From positions 1 to 45,286 of the forward strand of contig JAWQRN010000051.1 of assembly GCA_033557685.1 (NCBI GenBank): a stretch of DNA of 45,286 bases, given 5' to 3'. The notes beneath the pieces are model-generated. The model saw only the letters and a list, made by a program, of their open reading frames with translations, was not told where the DNA came from and searched no databases. This document shows, piece by piece, positions 1 through 8,279 of this stretch. A program made the translations under genes and the position numbers. The DNA is from Sperchopsis tessellata (lineage: Eukaryota; Arthropoda; Insecta; Coleoptera; Hydrophilidae). How positions within the stretch are numbered: position 1 is the stretch's first letter; the number at the start of each line of letters is the position of its first letter.

Positions 1-479
1 TATATATATCAATTTAAGATGATTGCCCTCAATCAGAGTAAGAAACTTATAGCTGCTAAAGACTTTATACAAAATACTGCCATATCTCGATTAACAAAGA
101 GGATGCGTTCCTTGAAATTACTTCGTTAAGTGAAACGTCGTTTTCATATGTAAAAATACTATAGCTAGAATAGGGATGCGTTCGTGCATAAAGAAAATGA
201 AAGACTTTTTGAAAATCGAAAAGCTTTATTGAATATAAAGACAATATTACCTTCCAACAAAGATAAAATCACGACTTTTTAAAATATGAATCTACAGTTG
301 ATTGTTTATGCTTTTTTTCTCTTTCATTTATCAATTGCATGTACGTATTTATTACAGATAATGCTGATCGCGTAACAATAACACTTCATTCCTAAATCAG
401 GATCATTTTTGTTGAAAAAATTTAAAGCGTTTTCAATGTCATTTAGGCACCATTTCCAATCTTTGGTTACTAAAACTTT

Positions 480-533
480 TTCTGAACAACGTGAACACAG
501 CACAACACAGTGATGTGTTCACGTTGCCCAGAA
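480..533. repeat. 20-bp inverted repeat (hairpin)
   Basis: Arms 480-499 and 514-533 are complementary with two mismatches; the inner 13 bases (487-499 and 514-526, CAACGTGAACACA) are perfect. The loop is 14 nt. It lies directly before the hammerhead-like motif at 541-588 and may be part of the same element. Confidence 0.6.
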
Positions 534-540
534 CGCACGT

Positions 541-588
541 TCAGCTTGATGATGACCTGAATGGTCGAAACCGGTAAAACCGGTAGCT
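541..588 (+). ncRNA. Hammerhead-ribozyme-like motif
   Basis: The bases can be arranged as a type I hammerhead. Stem I is AGC 543-545 with GCT 586-588. The core is TTGATGA 546-552 (consensus CTGANGA, so the first base is changed). Stem II is GACC 554-557 with GGTC 563-566, then GAAA 567-570. Stem III is CCGGT 571-575 with ACCGG 579-583. The cleavage site would be TA|G at 584-586. An extra T at 553 departs from the canonical core. Motifs of this kind are known from Penelope-like retroelements. Activity is not shown and the C-to-T change may abolish it. Confidence 0.4.
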
Positions 589-1259
589 AAGTAATAATAA
601 AAACAATTTTTGTGGAAGGACAAAATCCTGCTTTTATTTAATTATGAATATCCACCAGACAGCAAATTTTCTTTTTAATAGTATTAATAACAATATGCTA
701 CATATTTTTGAAATATGTATATATAAAACTAATTCATGAATGTTTTCATGAATTAGTTGCTGATTGCTTATTTAATTGTGTAAAACCACATGTTACTTTA
801 AAAAACTTGAATATTTAATTTACAAATATTTGGTAAGAAGCCAATAAATATGATTTAAAGATTTTATAAAATATGTTTTTTTTTTTTATCATGACTGTTC
901 CATCCATCCAGAAAACTATAACTGCTTTGGTGGGATTTCACACTGAATATTCTGAATATTCATTAAAAACCCTCTTTGGTTCATCCCAAATTAAAACATC
1001 TACACATATATCTAGATTTTCTAATTTAAAATTATAAAATGACTTTTCTATATGTGGCTTATGGGCACAGTACTGGAACATTTAAAAAACAAAACAATCA
1101 TTTTGCATATTTATTAATAATCCAATAAACAATACAAATTTGTAAAGATTTGACATCTTCACTTACATATCTAAAAAAATTAAGAAAATCTTAAGATGTA
1201 GAAGGGTTTCAATAGTTACTAACTAAACAAGAATTTCTTCAAGGGTGAGAACATGTAGA

Positions 1260-2095
1260 AGCTTAAAAGTGCTGAGGTTTTACCCAATGGTGCATCTTCC
1301 AAGATAGGGCTCTTACTTTAACAATCAATCAAGCTGAACAGTAAACTGTTCTTCAAAGAGGTTCCTTGCCTAAGTGGACAAAATGTCGGCACTTTTCAGA
1401 GCCTCTATACTGTTTTCACCCAGGACAATTCTCTAAAAATCTTAATGATATTGGTTATAAGAAAAATTAAGAAATAAAAAAAAAATTAATATATGAATAA
1501 CTTAAAATTCGACATTTTATAATGAGCTTAAATTGTATGGACTACTTCACTTGTACTTAAAAAACTATAATGCTAATAGGTTAATATTAGTTGATAGAAT
1601 ATGTTTTGGAGATATGTTATGCAAATTCACAATTTAAATCAGCGCATTTTCTGTTTGGAAAACTTCATAAAATCTGAATCAACAAATGGAAAAACACTGG
1701 TTCTTGTTTAAGAGGACAATTAAGCGGCATACCTCAATCAGCATATAATCTAAAATACAAAGAATGAGTAATGACCATATTTTTATAAAAGAATAATGTA
1801 ACGATATCAACACGGCATTGCTTGAAATCTTCTTCCTCAAGTTGAAGCTAGAACTTGCATAACAAAATTTGCAGAAGAGAAATTGGCCTTCAAAGTTATT
1901 TGATATAACAGCTCCAGAATGTTTTCTCTGGGGATACCTCGGGATCAAGGTGTACGTATAAAAACCTTTAGAGCAATTGAATATACTTCCTGGTGGAAAC
2001 TGTGTGCTTTTTTTAGAGCCTAGTCATGTGTTTTCCACAATAAAACACTTCCCGTAGATAAGATCCATGGAAGTCTTATTACATTTAATCTCGAA
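1260..2095. mobile_element. Penelope-type terminal fragments flanking AT-rich DNA
   Basis: Positions 1361-1434 share the string around GTCGGCACTTTTCAGAGCCT and the following TTTTCACCC with the copy at 4988-5062. An inverted partial copy lies at 1988-2020 (its reverse complement carries the GTTTCCACCAGGA end), and 2068-2092 matches 34092-34114 (GTCTTATTACATTT). The DNA between has no recognisable reverse transcriptase. A minus-strand open frame of 89 codons at 1679-1948 resembles nothing I know. Confidence 0.5.
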
Positions 2096-2099
2096 TTTT

Positions 2100-3250
2100 A
2101 ACTAATTCAGTTATAATTGCTGTTATTTTTATATATTAAATCAATAAAAAGTTTTTAAACATTTAAAATAGTCCATGCATTTTAATTCTCACTGTATTAT
2201 ACATAACGTGTGTATTTTGAAAAGTACTATAAAAAAGTAAAATTTATACAGAACTTTAGAAAATGTATACGCTGGCCTAAAAGTATTGCGTCTTTTGTGC
2301 TGTAAATAATTAAGCTATTGGAAAATGTACCATATAAGTCATATTTACACAATATTCAAAAAGGAAATAAGATATTCTAATTTCAAATCAGCACGTAGTT
2401 TTCAAGCATTTATCTAAATTTGTTTTTACTGTAACCAAAGAAATTATTCTTATAAAAATTATTTATCCAGTAAAAAAATATCCTTAAAAATTTTCAGGTT
2501 AAAAAAATGTTAATAATTTTTTTAATTGACTGTAAAATAAAATATATTGATGCTAATTAATGACATGTTAAGAAATGGTCCCCTTAAAAATACTAGGGTG
2601 ATTTATTTAAATCTCAAAAAGTTGATAACATTTGCAGCTAAATCGGAAGTATTATAAAATATGTTCATTATATCAGCCATATATTGCAAGTCCCCTGTAC
2701 AAAATTTTTATAAATGAACTTATGCTAAAATTTACCTAACGTGATGCAGTTGTTTCGCCCACTTCCTATTTTTGCAACTTTACCATAACAGATTTATTTC
2801 AAAATTAACTTCATTTTTAATATCTGAAAGTGTGGTGTTCAATTACCAAAAAGTGTTTTCGATCGTTGCAAAGAAGACTATAGTAATTCATTTTATTTTA
2901 AAAAGTAACTTTTCTATTTCAGGGACCATATATTTCAAATAACATAAACTACCCATCCTATTGCAAACAGGAATATAATTATTGACTATAAATAATCCAT
3001 TTCAAAAAATTTATATTATTTTATCATTACGATTGTCATCGTTGAAGCAACTGTAATGTCAAATAAAAATTTAAATTATTTGTCAAATAAAATGTTTTCC
3101 AAAAGCATCATTATTTAAGTAACACAACAAAAGAAAGAATACTAATTTAAATTACCTTGAATTTTAGGCCTGAATATTTTAGATCTTAAATTAACAAATA
3201 TAGTTACAGTGATTTAAAATGTGCAAATTACTGCTTTTACACTTGCACTT
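2100..3250. other. AT-rich stretch, nothing recognised
   Basis: No coding similarity, splice-compatible exon or repeat structure was seen on either strand. Confidence 0.4.
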
Positions 3251-3267
3251 AGTTAATTTAATAGTTC

Positions 3268-3825
3268 TTAATTAATATTATTCAACTCTTGCAGTTCGCT
3301 TATCCACTTTTTGCCACTTGTTGTACTTACAATGATGTATCCATCTTTAGACCATACATTCCTCTTGTGAAATTTCTTAACTGCATTCTTGTAGATGTTA
3401 TATCGGTTTTTCGTCAAATCTTCCATTATGTACCCTCCGGTGTGCTTTAGCCTTGCTTTGTTCTCAAAAACTAAAGCACGTTGTCTATAAGACACGAATC
3501 TGACAAATATTGGGCGGGGCTTGTGTTCCATTTTCTTACCAATTCTGCGGGAATGATCGATGTCCCAAATGGTAATGGGAATGCACATGGTATTATTGAA
3601 GAGATTCAATAATAAAATATCTGTATCTTCATTAAATCTTTCAGGTATACCGTGGATTCTCAGATTGTTTCTTCGTGTGCCTTGTTCTATATTATCAATA
3701 CTCTTCTCGAGATATGAACCTGATAGTACATCTAGTATTGGATGGGTGCGGCTTGTTAAAGTTGTGCATGTTTCTGGAAGTCTATTTATTCTCTCTATTA
3801 CTGAATTGTAATTACTTTCGGCCAT
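3268..3825 (-). CDS. LINE ORF1-like protein, uninterrupted 185 codons
   Basis: The frame runs without a break from MAESNYN. An N-terminal helical part (about residues 1-45) leads to EQGTRRNNLRIHGIPE, then LFNNTMCIPITIWDIDHSRR, RPIFVRFVSYRQRALVFENK and ARLKHTGGYIMEDLTKNR. This is the coiled-coil plus RNA-recognition-fold layout of LINE ORF1 proteins (L1-ORF1/transposase_22-like, also found in insect CR1/Jockey-type elements), which bind the element's RNA. No endonuclease or reverse transcriptase frame follows at lower coordinates on this strand. Isolated ORF1 is unusual because LINE truncation normally removes the 5' side first. It could be a rearranged LINE piece, or less likely a retained single-copy gene. 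Confidence 0.7.
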   Translation of the reverse strand: MAESNYNSVIERINRLPETCTTLTSRTHPILDVLSGSYLEKSIDNIEQGTRRNNLRIHGIPERFNEDTDILLLNLFNNTMCIPITIWDIDHSRRIGKKMEHKPRPIFVRFVSYRQRALVFENKARLKHTGGYIMEDLTKNRYNIYKNAVKKFHKRNVWSKDGYIIVSTTSGKKWISELQELNNIN

Positions 3826-4380
3826 CTTTGTTCTTTGTTTACAAACTGATTTTAGCTACAGAATGTTTCAGTTAAATACAGATGTAAATAGTACACAACC
3901 AATATTTTACAAACAAATGTTAATAAGTACTTCTGGTGAAGAATTTCTAAGAAATTTCTTTGAAGTTTACAAACAGTTATGTGAACTGACTCGTAAGAAA
4001 GCAAGCTAGGTACTGATATTGTACGTACAGCTCACACTTAAGTTAGACATAACAGACATACGTCTGAGATTTGTTCTTCTAGAAGAAAGCGTACAGGTAT
4101 GACTCATGTCTATTGATGACTAACCTCATAAATTTCAAACCGTCATTGTCCGGAACAATATTACTAACTGCTAATTCTATGAATTTTAATATAAATTTGC
4201 CAGTTTTAAATTTAGTTAAATTACAGCTCAAGTTAAAATAATGTTTTGTATTATTTAAAAAAATTTATATATAGGAAAATATTTCTTGAATAATTTATTA
4301 AATATTTATACTTATTAAATATAATATAAATATAAATTACTATTCGTAGTCTTATATTAACAAATTGCAATATGTTGGTT

Positions 4381-4630
4381 TTTTTTGCCGATGTTTCGTG
4401 TACCGCTGCAGGGAACATGTAGCTCTTAAAAGTGTTAGGTGTAAATGCCGAAAAGCTCTAAAATTGTTAAGAATAGACTGTAGTTCTCAAAAGTGCCAGT
4501 CATAGATATATGACTTGCAGTTTTTAGAGCTACTTGGTAGTCTATTCCTAGCAATTTTAATAGCTCCATGGCAGTTTACACTTAGCACTTTTAAGAGCTA
4601 TAATGTCTCCTGCAGAGGTGGACGAAACAT
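4381..4630. repeat. Foldback of two Penelope-type termini (about 120-bp arms)
   Basis: The left arm reads GCCGATGTTTCG, then CTGCAGGGAACATGTAGCTC, TTAAAAGTGTTAGGTGTAAA. The reverse complement of the right arm reads GCTGATGTTTCG, CTGCAGGAGACATTATAGCTC, TTAAAAGTGCTAAGTGTAAA, and the similarity continues to a centre near 4505 (TCATAGATATATGA). The outer ends carry the GGACGAAACATC motif found at other Penelope-type ends here. Confidence 0.75.
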
Positions 4631-4938
4631 CAGCAAAAAGAAAAGCCAATACGTGGTTATCTACCAGAAAACCTGAAGATATCTACTGTGGCCGTGAAAA
4701 TCTACATACAGAACATGAGTATTTAATAAATTATGATGATGATTACAACTTTCTAAATTCTGAAGATATATTTGGTCGTGTTTCTAAATCTCGTTATTGT
4801 TTTAATGATCTATGTGAAGGTTCTAATTTGTCTTTCAATGCCAGAAATCACAAGTGGGTTTTTTTAAAGGGTTTACAAAATATTAGCTTCCGGGTACTTT
4901 TAGAGAAAAGTTTTGTCCCCTCAACTTGGTGGGGTTAA
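4603..4938 (+). other. Unassigned 111-codon open frame overlapping a Penelope-type end
   Basis: The first 12 codons (SPAEVDETSA) are simply the translated repeat terminus. The remaining 99 codons (for example YLINYDDDYNFLNSEDIFG) resemble no family I recognise. The length is notable for AT-rich DNA, but there is no supporting context, and it may be chance or part of an unknown element. Confidence 0.2.
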
Positions 4939-5084
4939 ACAGACAGGTAGTGCAGGGAATTCATTTATTGAAGTAACATCACTCGCCTTAAAAATGTCCC
5001 TTGCAACAGTGGACGAAACGTCGGCACTTGTCAGAGCCTCTGCACGGTTTCCACCCGGAAACAACATTCATACAGACAGGTAGT
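4939..5084 (+). mobile_element. Penelope-type terminal sequence between 13-bp direct repeats
   Basis: ACAGACAGGTAGT occurs at 4939-4951 and again at 5072-5084. Between them lies the motif GTCC-loop-GGAC (4996-4999 and 5011-5014), GAAA 5015-5018, CGTC 5019-5022, then GGCAC, with GCC at 4985-4987 able to pair with GGC 5023-5025. The direct repeat could be a target-site duplication. It could also belong to the element, since the copy near 34060 continues with a degraded version of it. Confidence 0.5.
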
Positions 5085-5900
5085 TTATCTTTTGTTTTCT
5101 TCCTTATTTTTCGTTTCTTTTTTGGTTAAATTTATTCTGGTTGTTGGTCAGTGTCCAACTTTTGGTTTTGTTTCCTAAAATGAACAAAAAAAACCCATTC
5201 TTCAAAACACATCTTAAAAACTCAAGAGAACAGGCATAGACTCAAAAGCCCTTCTTTTTTTTATCTACAGAGATACATCAATCTCCTGAAGAAAGTTATA
5301 AAGTAATATTGCTGTTTTACCATTAGTTTTATGCAGGACATACTACATACTGGTTAAAAATATTTATTAAGTTCCCATCTAAAGAAAATATGGTCTAAGT
5401 ATGCTTTGTTTATATATTAAGGTTATTAAGTCAATTGTTATATTGGCCGAAATGTTTCAGCAATTCCATTAGGGGAGACGTCTTTTTTGTTATTTAACAT
5501 ATTATTTTGTTGAGCTTGTGCTTCCATATTGCTTATGGGTCAGTCCATGGTCATTTTCATTATATTCAGAGCAAATTTTTTGGCTTTAATTGCAAAATTA
5601 TCTAGGAAAAAATATCTTCACAGATTCTTAAAAAATATATGAAGGGATTAAGAAACTTCCAGCTAATTATTATTATGTTAGTGTTCCTTTAAACTTAATT
5701 TGAATACCATTAATTAAATCAAACCGACCGGTCACTTTCATTACACTAAATGTGCCATGGTATTTTTGATACTATTCAGAAATTCAGATTCCTCTTCTTA
5801 TTATGAAAAAAAAAGAAAATTACTTGACATCAAGAAAAAAAGACAGGAACTAGATAAGTGTCCAAAATTATGAAGATATGTACATTATCCAGTTAGATAT
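5085..5900. other. AT-rich stretch with one possible motif
   Basis: No gene was recognised. The reverse complement of 5443-5483 contains GAATTGCTGAAACATTTCGG. This faintly recalls the GAAAC-type terminal motifs seen elsewhere in the window, but is too weak to call. Confidence 0.25.
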
Positions 5901-5919
5901 TAAATATTTTGATGGTCAC

Positions 5920-6744
5920 TTATATTATAACAATGTCATTTTCATTACACCTGTGAAAATACATGTTAAAGTGGGCACAAGGGTAAAATTTCCAAACAAT
6001 TGCAAATTGAAAAAGAGAGGGAGCCGTGCAAAGAAACAATCCCGGGAAGTCATAACTATATAGGGGGAAGTTGGTATAACTTTTGTGGAATGCTTCAATG
6101 GCAAGCATAAAATTAGAGTGGTATTTGAACAAACTCACGTAGTGCGGCAGTTTTCTACTCGGTAGTTGTGGCCCTAGCTCAAAGAATTTACTTTTTCTAA
6201 GTGGGATTGTCTGTTTTGAAAAATGGACTGGTAAAGATACCTGATTTGGATCTTCTACTTTGTTCCATCCTTATTACGAATGGTGATCACGTCTTTTAGG
6301 CCTGATGCTTGGCAGCTGACATCATCCTGCTGGTAGAAGTTTTGAACTACAGAAATGATCTCGTCACCGGCAGATGAGTTACGGCGTGACTCATTCCCTC
6401 TTTCTGGAGGAGAAGCCCCAACTATCGACAAAGTACAATTTTCGGACTGCCGACACTTGCTTTCTGGGCGAACGAAGCAAACCACGTTTCAGCCGTGCAC
6501 CGGCTTTTCCCAGCAAATTTGCAGTTTTAAATGCCGGGGATCTCTCATTGGCTGCTTCTTCCGGGCTGTGGTTTGCTCTATACTTCTTTGTTGCTCTAAA
6601 CTTAGCAACCCTATCACGGTTGTCTTTTAATTCTTTCTTTCTCGCCTCCTTTTTTAGGGAAGCCGACAGTGCCTGGAATTTTTCTGTCTTCTCGTGACAT
6701 TTCTGAACATGTTTATTAACTTTAACTTTGTATTCATTGTACAT
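5920..6744 (-). pseudogene. Decayed gene for an uncharacterised repeat-associated protein
   Basis: Three shifted frames can be read in order on the minus strand. The first, 6744-6391, has a very basic N-terminus (VNKHVQKCHEKTEKFQALSA) and then AFKTANLLGKAGARLKRGL and LRSPRKQVSAVRKL. The second, 6396-6255, has SAGDEIISVVQNFYQQDDVS, CQASGLKDVITIRNKDGTK. The third, 6138-5920, has YHSNFMLAIEAFHKSYTN followed by FPLYSYDFPGLFLC. Proteins of this layout (SPRK motif, FYxxDDxSxxxPGxxD motif, KYHxNFxLAIEALH motif) recur in many invertebrate genomes, apparently in repeats. I know no established function. Frameshifts and stops show that this copy is dead. Confidence 0.55.
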
Positions 6745-7442
6745 GCCGTCTGGCCATCTTCTGTGCCGATGTTAGAGGCATAATGCAACTGAGATCTACA
6801 AGAAACGATAAAGATGAGTACTATGTACACTTACATTGCCACTTTAAAAACTCATTTTTTCGTAGGAATATTAACAAAGAATAACTCAATATTTTTAATC
6901 AAGTTCATTTCATGTTGCAATAAGAGATTCCAAAAATAGAATATAGAAAATCACAAATGATAGCGTATGCAGAAAAAAATGTGAGAATCGATCACTTTCA
7001 TTACATGGTTTTCATCGGTTAGTAAAAAAATTAAAATAAATGCAATCAACAACTGTTTGGTCAATGTCGAATCACAAATCAGATGCTTAAATAACACTCA
7101 TCACTTATAAAATGCTATTGTGATGAAATACTACCTAGAACGAACAGAATTGAATACTTACTTCAGAGAAATATATGCTCCAAAAATGTCACAAGTTGAG
7201 GTTAGTTATTCACCCCTCACATCTCACAAACTACGAAAGGTTGGGAAGAAACAAAATGCCATCAACCTAATATCTATCTGGGGAAAAAAATAAAAAAAAA
7301 ATATTAAAATTTTACTTTTTTCCCTAGTTACATGGAATGACCTTTGTATGTATCCTTGGCATGTTTTTTTACTGCTGATGGTATTTTGTATGTGTGAAAG
7401 AAACTTTTCAAAGCTTTATAAAATTTGTCTTATTTGTTTATT

Positions 7443-7476
7443 GAGGAAATATGGTGGTAGTTCCTCCATCTTCAGG
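7443..7476 (-). other. Penelope-type terminal motif, minus strand
   Basis: On the minus strand CCTGAAGATGGAGGAA, an 11-base loop and TTTCCTC form a stem GAGGAA/TTCCTC after CTGAAGAT, as in the other motifs. The GAAAC part is replaced by AATAAAC. It is a weak, decayed instance. Confidence 0.3.
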
Positions 7477-7714
7477 TTTGGTTCGAGTATTAAAAATTAA
7501 TTTGTTGAGAAATTTTTTAAGGTTTTCCAACCTGTTGATATCTTAAGTCATATCAACTATTTTCAGTTTTTTTTTTTTTGTTGATTATTGGTTTATCAAA
7601 GTGGTGCCTTTTATCCTGTGTTGCCACTAGCTCTAGGAGAAGCTGACGATGTCAATATTGGATTTTTAGATTATTTGCATCCTGGGCAGTGAACATTTCT
7701 GTTCCAACCCTAAG

Positions 7715-8000
7715 CCGTTTTGTTAGCTCAGTGGCTAAGTACTAGGCTACTAAGCGTGGGATCTCAGGTTCGGGTCCCAGAGGCGACCGGCTTTTTGTGA
7801 TTAGGGAAAAGTCTTTATTGTACTCTTCTTCTAGGAGGGATGCAAAACTGTGGGTCCCGTGTATTGTAAAAAAATGAAAACCACGTGAACGTAAATAAAC
7901 CCAATTGCAGGTGGAACACTGGATGCGGCAAAATTCCCAGGTGTCGGTGATTGGCCATAGTAGCGAAAATAGACCGACATTAAATAAACAAACAAAAAAC
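7715..8000 (+). mobile_element. tRNA-derived SINE, copy 1
   Basis: A Pol III box A (TAGCTCAGTGG, 7724-7734) and box B (GGTTCGGGTCC, 7767-7777) are spaced as in a tRNA head. A body follows with AACCCAATTGCAGGTGGAAC, GCGGCAAAATTCCCAGGTGT and GACCGACATTAAATAAAC, and then an A-rich tail (AAACAAACAAAAAAC). The body reappears at 20850-20985, so this is a SINE family and not a tRNA gene. Confidence 0.8.
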
Positions 8001-8113
8001 CCTATTTTTACCCCTTCTCGATATTGATTCTATATGAACTACTCCGAATTTTGAGAGGAATTGTCCCACCCATAGTTGAATGCATTTGTCTTTTAATTGT
8101 TATATTCTGTCCG

Positions 8114-8269
8114 TCAAGAGATTGATTTTTGTAATAGTTCATTATTCTGGTTAGCATAAGCATCAAGGGCCATCCTTCCGATTTCTTGAGTAAGAGAAGC
8201 TATGGGATTATCTAAAAATGAAAAATTACCCAAGGGGCTATCAAAAGAAAATTCTCTATCTGCTATAAT
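8114..8269 (-). pseudogene. Coding-like remnant of unknown element
   Basis: A 51-codon open stretch reads ADREFSFDSPLGNFSFLDN, PIASLTQEIGRMALDAYAN, QNNELLQKSIS, stop. Its composition looks protein-like and not like translated AT-rich noise, but I cannot name the family. The SINE at 7715-8000 lies just downstream of it and may have been inserted in the same older element, whose end could be the motif at 7443-7476. Confidence 0.3.
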
Positions 8270-8279
8270 GATTCCGGTT

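Noticed and set aside
1679..1948. 89-codon minus-strand frame as a gene
   Set aside because: No similarity is recognised and there is no splice context. It lies between repeat termini, so chance cannot be excluded.
7715..7790. A functional tRNA gene
   Set aside because: Boxes A and B are present, but the arms do not fold into a clean cloverleaf. The sequence continues into a body repeated at 20850-20985, so it is the head of a SINE.
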